Position numbers and translations under genes: made by a program
Shown: piece by piece, positions 1-13,415 of the stretch
Numbering within the stretch: the stretch's first letter is position 1
Layout: every line of letters starts with the position of its first letter
Notes under the pieces: model-generated
What the model saw: the letters and a program-made list of their open reading frames with translations, nothing else
What the model was told of the DNA's origin: nothing
Database searches by the model: none
DNA from: Moritella marina ATCC 15381
GTDB lineage: Bacteria; Pseudomonadota; Gammaproteobacteria; Enterobacterales; Moritellaceae
Assembly (NCBI RefSeq): GCF_008931805.1
Contig: NZ_CP044399.1
Span: forward strand, 4,141,370-4,205,369
Direction: 5' to 3'
DNA: 64,000 bases

Positions 1-1157
<1,157 letters not shown>

Positions 1158-1256
1158 CGTAAAGTTGTTAATTTTTGTAAGTGCCCACACAAATTGCTTG
1201 AATAGAAACGTTGAAGACAACGATTGGGATGAAATCCAATCGTGAAAGTAAATAGT

Positions 1257-1332
1257 GTCCCGTTCGTCTAGAGGCCTAGGACACCGCCCTTTCACGGCGG
1301 TAACACGAGTTCAAATCTCGTACGGGATACCA
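1257..1332 (+). tRNA. gltT: tRNA-Glu (anticodon UUC)
   Basis: A complete cloverleaf with encoded CCA lies in the 16S-23S spacer. The acceptor arm starts GTCCCGT and pairs with ACGGGAT, the anticodon loop reads CTTTCAC giving UUC, and the T arm contains GTTCAAATC. It closely matches gammaproteobacterial tRNA-Glu, which commonly sits in this spacer. It is the only tRNA in the spacer. Confidence 0.96.
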
Positions 1333-1386
1333 CTTTTCTTTCTGACTAAAAATCAAAAATAACTAATCTCTTTAGATTCATTATTT

Positions 1387-1414
1387 TTGCTTTTTAGCAA
1401 ATTGCTCTTTAAAA
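1387..1414 (+). promoter_or_regulatory. rRNA antitermination boxB/boxA in the 16S-23S spacer
   Basis: A small hairpin (TTTGC...GCAAA) is followed directly by TGCTCTTTAAAA, which matches the boxA consensus used by the NusB/NusE rRNA antitermination complex. This arrangement is typical of the spacer just upstream of 23S in gammaproteobacteria. The assignment rests on the motif and its position. Confidence 0.7.
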
Positions 1415-1579
1415 ATTTGGAAAGCTGAATAAATAAAGAAGTTCTTAAAACACGTTATTGAATAGTTCATTTTCGAGTGAATGGTTTAATAACAATGAAG
1501 TGTTCTTGAGTATTCTTGAGGCGAAAAAAACTAGATAATACCTAGTTATTTCAATTGTACAGTCTGCTTTAGATTGTAT

Positions 1580-4481
<2,902 letters not shown>

Positions 4482-4634
4482 ACAAACTGAAGTACGACTC
4501 GTACGTAAGTGGTATGATTAATTGAAATAATCGACTTAAGAATAGATTGAACACTTTATGTTTTAAAGACTTCTTTATTTATAGCTTTTCAGATTAAAAC
4601 GAAGTGAAAACTTCTATAGAAAGCAAATCAGATT

Positions 4635-4752
4635 TGCTTGGTGACCATAGTGTTGCGGTACCACCTGACTCCATTCCGAACTCAGTAGTGAAACGTAATA
4701 ACGCCGATGGTAGTGTGGGGTTTCCCCATGTGAGAGTAGGGCATCGCCAAGC
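4635..4752 (+). rRNA. rrf: 5S ribosomal RNA, copy 1
   Basis: About 118 nucleotides, with the TGCTTGG...CCAAGC terminal helix and the conserved stretch CCGAACTCAGTAGTGAAAC. It is the first of two nearly identical 5S genes in tandem, separated by about 93 bases with no tRNA between them. Confidence 0.96.
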
Positions 4753-4845
4753 GCCAATTACTGTTTATTTAGACCTAGTCTGGGTAGACTTGATTTAAGA
4801 GTATGTCTTAAATCAGAGCAGATGATTCGTAAGACTCGAAAAATT

Positions 4846-4963
4846 TGTTTGGTGACCATAGTGTTGCGGTACCACCTGATTCCATTCCGAACTCAGTAGT
4901 GAAACGTAATAACGCCGATGGTAGTGTGGGGTTTCCCCATGTGAGAGTAGGGCATCGCCAAAC
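4846..4963 (+). rRNA. rrf: 5S ribosomal RNA, copy 2
   Basis: Second tandem 5S gene, nearly identical to the first. It differs at the terminal helix (TGTTTGG...CCAAACG, a compensated change) and at one internal C/T position. It is the last gene of the rRNA operon before the terminator. Confidence 0.96.
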
Positions 4964-4998
4964 GCTAAACAAGATTCAAGACGCTGTCTTGAACGAAA

Positions 4999-5029
4999 AA
5001 AGCCGATATCATTGATATCGGCTTTTTTT
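4999..5029 (+). terminator. Rho-independent terminator of the rRNA operon
   Basis: The stem GCCGATATC/GATATCGGC has a three-base loop and is flanked by AAAAAA on the left and TTTTTTT on the right. It can stop transcription from both sides: the rRNA operon and the convergent acetyltransferase gene. Confidence 0.92.
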
Positions 5030-5043
5030 ATATCTAAAATTTA

Positions 5044-5460
5044 TTAACAGTTAAAGCTAAATTCAGATGCTTGCTCGTTGAAACCTAAGTGAATTAAAAA
5101 TGCCGATAATTCAGCTGTTATTTGCACTGTCTTAACGACTGTGACGCTTTCTAAGCCGAGTGATTTAGCGTTTTCGATTGCTCGTTGGACTAAATATTTA
5201 CCTACGCCACGTTGCTGGGTTATATCTCTGACCGCAATGCAGCTTAAAAATAATGTAGTCGCATCATTCTGCATGATTAAGCCACCAATATGACGGTCAT
5301 TAAATTTAGCCACAAATAGCGTCTGGCTATCGTTTTGCAGTAATGTCTCGAAACTATTTTTAATGTCAGCTTCATCATGCTGAAATGGTCGATACAATTT
5401 TATTATATCAATCAGTAACTGGGGTGTAGACTCTGTTACTGTAAATGCTGATAATCTCAT
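5044..5460 (-). CDS. GNAT family N-acetyltransferase
   Basis: A 138-residue protein of the usual size for a single-domain GNAT enzyme, which transfers an acetyl group from acetyl-CoA to an amine. The acetyl-CoA binding motif A is clear at about residues 80-95 (RDITQQRGVGKYLVQRA, containing the Q/R-x-x-G-x-G/A signature), after the strand LFLSCIAVR. The substrate cannot be read from the sequence. It faces the rRNA operon and shares its terminator. The start at 5460 is the only sensible one. Confidence 0.85.
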   Translation of the reverse strand: MRLSAFTVTESTPQLLIDIIKLYRPFQHDEADIKNSFETLLQNDSQTLFVAKFNDRHIGGLIMQNDATTLFLSCIAVRDITQQRGVGKYLVQRAIENAKSLGLESVTVVKTVQITAELSAFLIHLGFNEQASEFSFNC

Positions 5461-5526
5461 GCTGTTCCCTTTTTTAGATACAGGCTGATTTTACGCTATT
5501 ATCACTTAATTTTTAAGGTTTGTTTT

Positions 5527-5781
5527 ATGCAATGCAGAATGAATTGTGGCGCGTGCTGTGAAGCGCCAAGCATCACTAGTTATATTCCAGGAATGCCTGA
5601 TGGTAAGCCTGCTGGCGTGCGCTGTGTTAATTTATCGACCGATAATCTGTGTTTGATATTTACTGACCCTGAACGACCTGCATTATGCGATACATTCAAG
5701 GCCACTAATGATGTCTGTGGTGACAATCGTGAGCAAGCTTTGTTCTTAATTACAGATCTTGAAATACAAACTGCGATCTAG
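5527..5781 (+). CDS. YkgJ-type cysteine-cluster protein
   Basis: An 84-residue protein with an N-terminal MNCGACC motif and further cysteines at VRC, NLC and ALC, the pattern of the YkgJ/Zn- or Fe-S-cluster binding family (UPF0153). The fixed spacing of the cysteines suggests metal binding; no enzymatic role is established. It is divergent from the acetyltransferase gene (66 bases apart) and ends 4 bases before the envC stop codon on the other strand. Confidence 0.8.
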   Translation: MQCRMNCGACCEAPSITSYIPGMPDGKPAGVRCVNLSTDNLCLIFTDPERPALCDTFKATNDVCGDNREQALFLITDLEIQTAI

Positions 5782-5785
5782 CTTA

Positions 5786-6943
5786 TCAACGTTTTAACCA
5801 TGCGCGAGGGTTTACTGCTTTGCCTTTGTGGCGTATCTCGAAGTAAACGCCAGACTCTAGCTGACCACCACTGCGACCAGCTAATGAAATAACATCGCCT
5901 TTACGGACTTTTTCACCGGTTACTTTAAGTAACGTTTGGTTGTGGCCATACAGGCTCATATACCCTTTGCCGTGGTCGATAATTGTCACCATACCAAATC
6001 CACGCAACCAATCAGCAAAGACGACCTTACCTGCGCTCACTGCTTTTACTTTACTGCCTTCATTTGCGCTGATCACCAATCCACGCCAGCTGACATTGTT
6101 AAAGCGTTTACTGTTAAAGTTATGTAATACTTTGCCTTTTATCGGCCAGTCTAATTTACCTTTATATTGTTTTAAACCTGATAACGAAATCTGTGCGCTT
6201 TGCTGTTTTTTTAATAACGCGATTTCTTGTTGTTTTCGTAATAATGCAATTTGTTGTTTTAACTTTTGTGCTGCTATACCTAATTCTGTGCGTGTTTTTT
6301 TCTGTTTGTTGATACTGTAAGCAATATTTCTATTACTTTTCTTCTGCTGTGATTTCTGCTGTGCTAATTGCTGCGATTTTTGTTGTTGTGAGGCTTTGAT
6401 GACAAGTAATTGCTGTTTTATTTTTTCTTGTTTAGCTTCATTTTTTTCAATGTCAGCTAAGGTGTCATTAAATTCAGCTATGGAGGCAGCTCGTGCGGCA
6501 TGAAGATGTTGATAATAAACCAGAGATCGTTCTATCTCGTTACTGTTCTGTTGATTAAGAAGGAGTTTCAAATAATCATTATTACCGCTGAGGTAGGCGG
6601 TTTCGATCTGTGCTGAAAGGATGTTTTGTTGTTTCTTTTTACTTTTTAACAACGCTTTTTGTTTCATGACGAGCGCGCTAAGATCCTGCTCGATATTAGT
6701 AATGAGAGATTCGGTATTACTGAGTTGAGCGGCCACTTTACTAATCGCACGATCGGTACTTTGAGTTTGTTTTGATAAATCGTTTAAATAGCGATGCTGT
6801 TTTTTGATGGATGCGTCTTGGACTTTGATCTGATTGCGAAGTTGATTCAGTTCGGATTGAGTATTGGCTGCATAAGTGTTTAATGAAAGCAATATCAGCA
6901 GGCCTATAATGCTATAGGCCATGCTGTTTTTAATAAATGTCAT
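5786..6943 (-). CDS. envC: Murein hydrolase activator EnvC
   Basis: A 385-residue periplasmic protein with an N-terminal signal segment (about residues 8-26), a long Gln/Lys-rich coiled coil (about 28-250) and a C-terminal LytM/M23 domain (about 265-385). The LytM domain is degenerate: the usual zinc-binding histidines of the HxxxD and HxH motifs are replaced, for example YFEIR at the final motif. This is the known state of EnvC, which activates the amidases AmiA/AmiB at the division septum under FtsEX control rather than cutting peptidoglycan itself. It lies 29 bases downstream of gpmM, as in E. coli, and is probably cotranscribed with it. Confidence 0.93.
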   Translation of the reverse strand: MTFIKNSMAYSIIGLLILLSLNTYAANTQSELNQLRNQIKVQDASIKKQHRYLNDLSKQTQSTDRAISKVAAQLSNTESLITNIEQDLSALVMKQKALLKSKKKQQNILSAQIETAYLSGNNDYLKLLLNQQNSNEIERSLVYYQHLHAARAASIAEFNDTLADIEKNEAKQEKIKQQLLVIKASQQQKSQQLAQQKSQQKKSNRNIAYSINKQKKTRTELGIAAQKLKQQIALLRKQQEIALLKKQQSAQISLSGLKQYKGKLDWPIKGKVLHNFNSKRFNNVSWRGLVISANEGSKVKAVSAGKVVFADWLRGFGMVTIIDHGKGYMSLYGHNQTLLKVTGEKVRKGDVISLAGRSGGQLESGVYFEIRHKGKAVNPRAWLKR

Positions 6944-6972
6944 GACGTTATCCTTTCCCCGTAGGGAAACGA

Positions 6973-8505
6973 TTATTTCAGATTCATTAGGTTGTTACCA
7001 GTCATTTCAGTCGGAATTTCTTGACCAAGTAAAGTCAATAGAGTTGGTGCTAAATCACATAGACGACCTGTTTCTGCTGGTTCTGCATCACGACCAAAAT
7101 AGATCAGTGGTACAGGCAAATTAGTATGTGCAGTGTGGATGCCACCTGTTTCAGGGTTAACCATCATTTCCGCGTTGCCATGATCGGCTGTGATTAAGCA
7201 TTCACCACCAACTTTGTCTAGCGCTTCAACGACACGCCCTATTGATTTATCAACAGCTTCACATGCTTGTACGGCGGCATCAAACACACCCGTGTGACCA
7301 ACCATATCGCCATTAGGATAGTTGCAGATGATCGCGTCGTATTTACCGCTTTCGATTGCTGTAACTAACTTATCTGTTAGCATTTCTGAATTCATTTCTG
7401 GCTGTAGGTCGTACGTTGCTACTTGTGGTGATGGGATTAACTCTCTATCTTCACCAACAAATGCATCTTCTAGTCCGCCGTTAAAGAAGAAGGTAACGTG
7501 TGCGTATTTTTCAGTTTCTGAAATACGTAACTGTGTTTTGTTGTTCTGTTCAAGTACCGAACCTAGCGTGTTTACTAGCTTATCTGATGGGAAAGCTACG
7601 CTTGCATCAATGCTTGCTGCATACTCAGTTAGCATAACAAAATCAGCAAGTTTTGGTGTTACGGTACGTTCAAAACCGGTGAAATCTGTATCTACAAAGG
7701 CGCGCGTAATTTCACGGGCGCGATCGGCGCGGAAGTTCATGAAGATAACCGCATCACCATCAACGATGGGTGCTGCTTCACCAATAACAGTCGCTTTGAC
7801 GAATTCATCGTTTTCATCTCGAGCGTAAGCTGCTTCAAGGCCTGCTAATGCACTGTCTGCGCTGTGTGATGCTTGAGCTTGAGTAAATAAGTTATACGCT
7901 TCTTCTACGCGATCCCAGCGGTTATCGCGATCCATTGCAAAGTAACGACCAATTAATGTTGCCGTTTTACCAACACCAATTTCTGCAAATTTAGCATCAA
8001 ATTTTTCTAGTGGGCCTTGTGCACTGCGTGGTGGGGTATCACGGCCATCTAAGAATGCATGAAGATAAATTTTGGTTGCACCTTGCTTTGCTGCCATGTC
8101 AATCATTGCTACGATCTGGTCATCGTGACTGTGCACGCCACCTGGTGATGCGAGGCCAAGAATATGTACGGCTTTATCGTTCGCAATTGCTGCGTCAACG
8201 GCTTTAACTAGCACAGGGTTGTGGTTAAACTCGCCGTCAGCAATTGATTTGTCGATTTTAGTCAAATCTTGATAAACGATACGACCAGCACCAATATTTA
8301 CGTGACCAACCTCTGAGTTACCCATCTGACCATCAGGTAGGCCCACATCTAAGCCTGAGCTCGAGATCAACATGCTTGGACAATCTTGCCATAGCTTATC
8401 TAAAATCGGGGTTTTTGCACTTGCAATAGCATTATTTTGCTGATCAAGACGGTGGCCCCAGCCATCCATAATGATGAGTGCAATTGTTTTCTTAGCCTTA
8501 GACAT
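6973..8505 (-). CDS. gpmI: 2,3-bisphosphoglycerate-independent phosphoglycerate mutase
   Basis: A 510-residue enzyme of normal length for iPGM (also called gpmM), which interconverts 3- and 2-phosphoglycerate in glycolysis using two Mn ions. The N-terminal metal motif LIIMDGWG and the phosphoserine region [15 protein letters not shown] are intact, as are ITADHGNAE and GGIHTAHTN near the C terminus. It is the first gene of a left-facing unit with envC and is divergent from yibN. A near-perfect 20-bp direct repeat lies in the shared promoter region. Confidence 0.97.
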   Translation of the reverse strand: MSKAKKTIALIIMDGWGHRLDQQNNAIASAKTPILDKLWQDCPSMLISSSGLDVGLPDGQMGNSEVGHVNIGAGRIVYQDLTKIDKSIADGEFNHNPVLVKAVDAAIANDKAVHILGLASPGGVHSHDDQIVAMIDMAAKQGATKIYLHAFLDGRDTPPRSAQGPLEKFDAKFAEIGVGKTATLIGRYFAMDRDNRWDRVEEAYNLFTQAQASHSADSALAGLEAAYARDENDEFVKATVIGEAAPIVDGDAVIFMNFRADRAREITRAFVDTDFTGFERTVTPKLADFVMLTEYAASIDASVAFPSDKLVNTLGSVLEQNNKTQLRISETEKYAHVTFFFNGGLEDAFVGEDRELIPSPQVATYDLQPEMNSEMLTDKLVTAIESGKYDAIICNYPNGDMVGHTGVFDAAVQACEAVDKSIGRVVEALDKVGGECLITADHGNAEMMVNPETGGIHTAHTNLPVPLIYFGRDAEPAETGRLCDLAPTLLTLLGQEIPTEMTGNNLMNLK

Positions 8506-8817
8506 GAGTTTACCTCTCGGTTATTTAATTTAAATATAGGAATATTACTACAATTTCAGCAGCTAGATCGGCTCATATTTATGATCCAAGTAGAATATTG
8601 AAGATATTTAATTGAAAATATCGGTAATATTACTACATTTTCAGCTGTTTCATGTACTGATGTGTTAGCTTCATTATAGAAAAAACGTTATTCATTTTAT
8701 TGTTTAGCTATTCCTAACGGGTTTGAGGAATGTATTATTGAGCTGCTTTTATTCCTTGTCACATGTATACTCCGTTGAGAATAATCCATTATTATTAAAT
8801 CTTAGAGTCATAATCAC
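8506..8817. promoter_or_regulatory. Divergent promoter region gpmI/yibN with a 20-bp direct repeat
   Basis: This 312-base region separates two divergent genes. It contains AATATTACTACAATTTCAGC at 8541-8560 and AATATTACTACATTTTCAGC at 8626-8645, identical at 19 of 20 positions and 85 bases apart in the same orientation. Such a pair looks like two binding sites of one regulator, but I do not recognise the motif. No clear sigma-70 box stands out. Confidence 0.55.
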
Positions 8818-9246
8818 ATGCAAGAATATATTGAATTTGCTTCAAATAATCCAGCCTTATCTCTCGCTTGGGTAGCTATTGCTGGTTTCCTTGTTTATTC
8901 ATTTGGTAGCAGTGCCATGTCTAAAGTTAAGTCGGTGAACAACCACGAAGCGACTACTTTAATGAATAAAGAAAACGCTATTATTGTTGATGTACGAGCA
9001 GCAGAACATTATCGTAAGTCACATATTTTAAACGCAATTAACGTTCCTAGTGCTGATATTGAAGCAAATAAGCTAGCGATGATTGAAAAACACAAAAACA
9101 CCCCAATCATCGTTATGTGTGACACAGGAATGAGTTCAGGCCGCGCTGCGAATCGTCTAGCGAAAATGGACTTTACTACTGTTTATAATCTATCTGGTGG
9201 CATGGCAGCTTGGCAAGAAGCCAACCTACCGACTGTTAAAAAATAA
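8818..9246 (+). CDS. yibN: Membrane-anchored rhodanese-like protein YibN
   Basis: A 142-residue protein with one N-terminal membrane segment (about residues 15-30) and a single rhodanese domain (about 40-138). The active-site loop reads VMCDTGMSSGRAA, with the catalytic cysteine present. In E. coli yibN sits in the same place upstream of grxC-secB-gpsA. Here secB follows directly after about 70 bases and grxC is absent. The sulfur-transfer activity is inferred from the family; the physiological partner is unknown. Confidence 0.88.
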   Translation: MQEYIEFASNNPALSLAWVAIAGFLVYSFGSSAMSKVKSVNNHEATTLMNKENAIIVDVRAAEHYRKSHILNAINVPSADIEANKLAMIEKHKNTPIIVMCDTGMSSGRAANRLAKMDFTTVYNLSGGMAAWQEANLPTVKK

Positions 9247-9315
9247 TAGTCTACCTGTCAGATAACTAAGCAATTATTTATTCAGTTTGAAACTATAAAA
9301 TATTGGAATTTACTT

Positions 9316-9789
9316 ATGTCAGAATCAGCAAGCCAACAAGAATTTAATATCCAACGCGTTTACCTTAAAGACGTATCTTTTGAATGTCCTAATTCTCCAG
9401 CTATTTTCCAACAAGAATGGAAACCTGAAGTTAAATTAGATCTTGATACGCGTAGCTCTAAGCTAGGTGAAGGTGTATTTGAAGTTGTATTATCACTTAC
9501 TGTAACAGCTAAAGATGGCGAAACAGTTGCGTTCTTATGTGAAGTTCAACAAGCTGGTATCTTTACTGTTGGTGAATTAAGCGAAGGCCAACTAGCACAT
9601 TGTTTAGGTGCTTTCTGTCCAAACATTTTATTCCCATATGCACGTGAAACAATTGCTAGCTTAGTAAGTCGTGGTTCTTTCCCACAGCTTAATCTTGCGC
9701 CAGTTAACTTTGATGCGTTATTTGCATCTTATGTTCAACAAGCACAACAAGCTGCTGAAGCACCTGCAGAGCAAAAACTGGATTCTTAA
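9316..9789 (+). CDS. secB: Protein-export chaperone SecB
   Basis: 157 residues, the normal SecB length. It forms a tetramer that holds presecretory proteins unfolded and delivers them to SecA. Conserved features include the N-terminal [17 protein letters not shown] segment and the central CEVQQAG and LFPYARE motifs. The acidic Gln/Ala-rich tail is typical. It ends 3 bases before gpsA, so the two genes are very probably cotranscribed, as in E. coli. Confidence 0.97.
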   Translation: MSESASQQEFNIQRVYLKDVSFECPNSPAIFQQEWKPEVKLDLDTRSSKLGEGVFEVVLSLTVTAKDGETVAFLCEVQQAGIFTVGELSEGQLAHCLGAFCPNILFPYARETIASLVSRGSFPQLNLAPVNFDALFASYVQQAQQAAEAPAEQKLDS

Positions 9790-9792
9790 GCG

Positions 9793-10797
9793 ATGACTAA
9801 TGCAGCCTTGATTACAGTATTGGGTGCAGGTTCTTATGGTACTTCGTTAGCAATGTCTTTAGCACGTAACGGCAATAAAACGGTGTTGTGGGGTCATAAT
9901 CCTCAGCATATTGCCGAGCTTGCTAAGGAACGCAGTAACGAAGCCTACTTACCTGGTATCGCTTTTCCAGATGCGTTGGTATTAGAAGCTGATTTGCAGC
10001 AAGCTATTGCAGCAAGTCGCGATATTCTGATTGTTGTACCTAGCCATGTATTTGGTGATGTATTAGCGCAGATTAAACCATTTTTGCGTGAAGATTCGCG
10101 TATATCTTGGGCAACGAAAGGCTTAGAAGCTGAAACGGGGCGTCTGTTACAAGACGTTGCTACTGATATTCTCGGTACGCATTATCCTTTAGCTGTGTTA
10201 TCTGGCCCTACGTTTGCGAAAGAACTCGCGGCGGGTTTGCCGACGGCGATCAGTGTGTCATCAACAGACCCACAGTTTGCTGATGATATTTCACACTTAT
10301 TGCATTGTGGCCGTAGTTTACGCACTTATACTAATAATGACTTTATTGGTGTACAGCTTGGTGGCGCGGTGAAAAACGTGATCGCTATTGGTGCTGGCTT
10401 GTCTGATGGACTTGGATTTGGTGCTAATGCGCGAACTGCTTTAATCACCCGTGGTTTGACGGAATTATGTCGTCTAGGTGAAGCGCTTGGTGCAGATAAA
10501 AATACCTTTATGGGTATGTCTTGCTTGGGTGATCTGGTGCTGACATGTACTGATAATCAAAGCCGTAATCGTCGCTTTGGCCTTGCACTTGGTGCAGGTA
10601 AAGGCGTTGATGAAGCGCAAGTTGAGATCGGTCAGGTTGTTGAAGGTTATCGTAATACCAAAGAAGTTTATTTGTTATCTGCACGTCTTGGTGTCGAAAT
10701 GCCAATTACAGAGCAGATCTATCAAGTGTTATATGAGAATAAGTCTGCTAAAGAAGCAGCATTGGACTTGTTAGCACGAGATAAGAAAGGCGAATAA
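9793..10797 (+). CDS. gpsA: Glycerol-3-phosphate dehydrogenase [NAD(P)+]
   Basis: A 334-residue cytosolic enzyme that reduces dihydroxyacetone phosphate to sn-glycerol-3-phosphate for phospholipid synthesis. It has the N-terminal dinucleotide fold [10 protein letters not shown] (about residues 11-20), the [10 protein letters not shown] motif and the catalytic-domain segment [13 protein letters not shown]. The gene starts 3 bases after the secB stop and is closed by a hairpin terminator at 10831. Confidence 0.97.
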   Translation: MTNAALITVLGAGSYGTSLAMSLARNGNKTVLWGHNPQHIAELAKERSNEAYLPGIAFPDALVLEADLQQAIAASRDILIVVPSHVFGDVLAQIKPFLREDSRISWATKGLEAETGRLLQDVATDILGTHYPLAVLSGPTFAKELAAGLPTAISVSSTDPQFADDISHLLHCGRSLRTYTNNDFIGVQLGGAVKNVIAIGAGLSDGLGFGANARTALITRGLTELCRLGEALGADKNTFMGMSCLGDLVLTCTDNQSRNRRFGLALGAGKGVDEAQVEIGQVVEGYRNTKEVYLLSARLGVEMPITEQIYQVLYENKSAKEAALDLLARDKKGE

Positions 10798-10830
10798 CTA
10801 TATTTTGTAGATAAGTTTTTTCTATAAAAA

Positions 10831-10860
10831 AAGTGACAGCTTTCGTTGTCACTTTTTTTT
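10831..10860 (+). terminator. Rho-independent terminator after gpsA
   Basis: The stem AAGTGACA/TGTCACTT with a short loop is preceded by A residues and followed by a run of T. It lies between the convergent gpsA and nfuA genes and could serve both. Confidence 0.9.
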
Positions 10861-10936
10861 ATTTCCGATTTAGATAAATCGAATGTTATTATTTCTTCTT
10901 AGCAAGCTAGCTCAGCAATAAATCAGAGTAACAGGC

Positions 10937-11515
10937 TTAGTAGTAAGAGTGCTCACCAGCTTGGTGCTCTGTTGCATCTTTAACTGCTGTTAATTCTTCT
11001 GGGAACAATTCTAGTAACTGCTTTTCAATGCCTTCTTTCAACGTGAAGTCTACTTGGCTACAACCGTTACAACCACCACCGAATTGCAGGATCGCAATAC
11101 CATCGTCAGTGATTTCAGTTAATACTACATTACCGCCGTGACCAGCAAGTTGTGGATTTACTTCTGTTTGGATCACATAGTCAACACGTTCTGATAGTGG
11201 TGCATCATCAGCTACCGCGCGTACTTTTGCGTTTGGCGCTTTCAGTGTTAATTGAGAACCCATTTTGTCAGTAACAAAATCGATATAAGCATCAGTTAAG
11301 AATGGTTTGCTCATGTCATCAATTAATGCATCAAAACCGCTGAATGGTAATACAATATCAGTGCTCTCGATTGCTTCAGGTGGACAATATGATACGCCAC
11401 ACTCTGCATTTGCTGTGCCTGGATTAACGACGAATACACGAATGTTAGTGCCGTCTTTTTGGTTGCTTAGTAATTTTACAAAGTGAGTTTGTGCCGCTTC
11501 AGTAATTGTTATCAT
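10937..11515 (-). CDS. nfuA: Fe-S biogenesis protein NfuA
   Basis: 192 residues with the two-domain layout of NfuA: an N-terminal degenerate A-type (IscA-like) domain (about 1-95) and a C-terminal Nfu domain (about 105-185). The CxxC pair that carries the 4Fe-4S cluster is present as [12 protein letters not shown]. NfuA delivers Fe-S clusters to apoproteins, especially under oxidative stress or iron limitation. It precedes the ComF-type gene on the same strand in a pattern shared with other gammaproteobacteria. Confidence 0.95.
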   Translation of the reverse strand: MITITEAAQTHFVKLLSNQKDGTNIRVFVVNPGTANAECGVSYCPPEAIESTDIVLPFSGFDALIDDMSKPFLTDAYIDFVTDKMGSQLTLKAPNAKVRAVADDAPLSERVDYVIQTEVNPQLAGHGGNVVLTEITDDGIAILQFGGGCNGCSQVDFTLKEGIEKQLLELFPEELTAVKDATEHQAGEHSYY

Positions 11516-11586
11516 GATGTCCTCTTTGTCATACCTGACTAATTTACTATGTCTTTAATTGTAACGCTATTTCAGATGATAAACCA

Positions 11587-12306
11587 CTAATCCGCTAATG
11601 TTCTGGCGATACACCATATATCAATACGTTCTATCCCTGCTGTAAGTAACGTCTGACAAGTTGCTTTTATGGTTTCACTTGTCGTGACTACATCATCAAT
11701 AATAGCGATGTGCTTCGTAGTGATGGACTTTGTGACTTGAAATACATTGTGCATATTGTCTCGGCGTTCGGCGGCTGTCTGTTGTGCTTGTGCTTTGGTA
11801 TTCCTAGTGCGAATAAATGTTTTTTCCGCAATGAGTGGTATTTGCAGTTGTATTGCGAGGTCTTTGGCGATTAACTGAGCTTGGTTGTACCCTCGTTTTG
11901 ATTGGCGTTTTTTATGTAAGGGGATGGCAATAAGAGCGTGGGGTAAATGGTAATTGGTTTGTATGACTTTATTACTGATTGTTTGGAGTAACAGCGATGA
12001 AAACAATAAATGTAACTGTGGCTGTTGTGAAAATTTGTATTGTTTAATTAAGTATTGGCATTCTAAGGTGTAACTCATGCAGCTAATTAATTGCTGCCAG
12101 GGAGGCGACTGTTGTTGGCATTCATTACATTTTTCGTGTTGTTGGTTTTTGCCTTTTGGTAATGCGCAACTAAGGCAATGCGAGAGTGGCAAGTATGGCA
12201 GTTCTTGTTGGCATAACAGGCACAGAAAAGGTTGTAGGTTGTCGATAGGCATGTCGCATAAATAACAGCGAGGTTGCAATAATGCCATACTGAATTTGCG
12301 TATCAT
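11587..12306 (-). CDS. gntX: ComF/GntX family phosphoribosyltransferase-like protein
   Basis: 239 residues with an N-terminal cysteine-rich zinc-finger region (CYLCDMP, CLLCQQE, CLSCALP, CNECQQ, about residues 15-65) and a C-terminal PRTase-like fold with the IAIIDDVVTTSETIKA loop at about residues 196-211. This is the architecture of ComF/GntX (YhgH), needed for DNA uptake in competent bacteria and for growth on DNA in E. coli. It sits next to bioH (divergent) and nfuA, the same cluster as in E. coli. The TATTGCAACCTCGC-rich 5' region gives no clear alternative start. Confidence 0.85.
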   Translation of the reverse strand: MIRKFSMALLQPRCYLCDMPIDNLQPFLCLLCQQELPYLPLSHCLSCALPKGKNQQHEKCNECQQQSPPWQQLISCMSYTLECQYLIKQYKFSQQPQLHLLFSSLLLQTISNKVIQTNYHLPHALIAIPLHKKRQSKRGYNQAQLIAKDLAIQLQIPLIAEKTFIRTRNTKAQAQQTAAERRDNMHNVFQVTKSITTKHIAIIDDVVTTSETIKATCQTLLTAGIERIDIWCIARTLAD

Positions 12307-12374
12307 AGTTGTATCTAGAGGTTTGATTGGTATATCCTCGTGGCAATAAAATCATTGCTCAAGTGTAGGATAAA

Positions 12375-13211
12375 ATGCCAGACGTTATCGCCGTAGAAAG
12401 TAAAAATGTAAGCCGTTGCACAAGTTTGCATGTCGAAGTTGTTGGTAACGGCCCAGATTTAGTATTGCTACATGGTTGGGGATTGAATAGTGCATGTTGG
12501 CAGTCGATAATACCTCTGTTATCGACACATTATCGCTTACATTTAGTTGATTTACCTGGTTTTGGTTTTAGTCATGACAACTACGCTGTAAGCTGTTCGC
12601 TTGTTGATATCACCAACGCGTTAGTGGATGTTGTCCCTGCCAAAGCTGTTTGGTTAGGTTGGTCTTTAGGTGGCCTTTGTGCGACGCATTTTGCGCTGCA
12701 ATATCCGCAACGTGTGGCTGCATTAGTCACGGTGGCTAGCTCTCCAAAATTTATGGCAACGGCTAAAGTTGATGATATACCTGCTTGGCCAGGTATTGCT
12801 GAAAAAGTATTAGCGCAATTTCAGCAACAGTTACAAGAAAACTTACCGCAAACAATTAATCGATTTTTAGCTATTCAGGGTATGGGTAGCGAGACCGCGA
12901 AACAAGATATTAAACAATTAAAATCTTTGTTAGCCGCAAGACCACAGCCACATGAACAGGCGCTAAGTAATGGTTTAAAATTATTAGAGAGTGTAGATTT
13001 ACGCGCTGATTTATCTTCATTAACAATGCCTTTTTATCGTTGTTATGGTCGTTTAGATTCACTTGTGCCACAAACAACAGTGGCTTGGATGGATAACTAC
13101 CTACCACAATCACAGCGTATAATATTTAAGGCGTCGTCACATGCGCCGTTTATTTCGGAACCAGGACTTTTTGTTGATAAATTGCAGACATTTCTCAATA
13201 ATTCGTTATAA
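12375..13211 (+). CDS. bioH: Pimeloyl-ACP methyl ester carboxylesterase BioH
   Basis: A 278-residue alpha/beta hydrolase, about 20 residues longer at the N terminus than E. coli BioH. The oxyanion segment LLHGWGLNSACW and the nucleophile elbow GWSLGGL are intact, with a C-terminal histidine in SSHAPFISEP and an aspartate in YGRLDSLVP completing the triad. BioH removes the methyl group from pimeloyl-ACP methyl ester to give the biotin precursor. It is divergent from gntX, as in E. coli. A shorter start near the segment beginning LHVEVVG has no ATG, so the long form is kept. Confidence 0.93.
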   Translation: MPDVIAVESKNVSRCTSLHVEVVGNGPDLVLLHGWGLNSACWQSIIPLLSTHYRLHLVDLPGFGFSHDNYAVSCSLVDITNALVDVVPAKAVWLGWSLGGLCATHFALQYPQRVAALVTVASSPKFMATAKVDDIPAWPGIAEKVLAQFQQQLQENLPQTINRFLAIQGMGSETAKQDIKQLKSLLAARPQPHEQALSNGLKLLESVDLRADLSSLTMPFYRCYGRLDSLVPQTTVAWMDNYLPQSQRIIFKASSHAPFISEPGLFVDKLQTFLNNSL

Positions 13212-13298
13212 ACTTAAGTGGTCATCATTCATGTTATTTTTTGATGTGCAGAGATCAGTGATTATTTGATGACTATTAACGACAGTGAGGGGGAGGAT

Positions 13299-13415
13299 AT
13301 GTTCACACGAGAGCCAGTTAATAGGCCTTTTCTAGGCAGTGTAAATATAACCCACAATGTTATGTATACGCGAACTCATACTATCATTCATAATGTGGCT
13401 GATATATGGCGTTAG
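13299..13415 (+). CDS. Short leader ORF (38 aa) upstream of the hypothetical gene
   Basis: An ATG at 13299 is preceded by an unusually strong Shine-Dalgarno sequence (GAGGGGGAGG). The 38-codon frame ends in TAG at 13413, ten bases inside the next gene, whose own ATG at 13406 lacks a recognisable ribosome-binding site. The layout suggests translational coupling. The peptide begins MFTREPVNRPFLG and resembles nothing I know. It could also be a chance frame, with the Shine-Dalgarno serving a different start. Confidence 0.4.
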   Translation: MFTREPVNRPFLGSVNITHNVMYTRTHTIIHNVADIWR

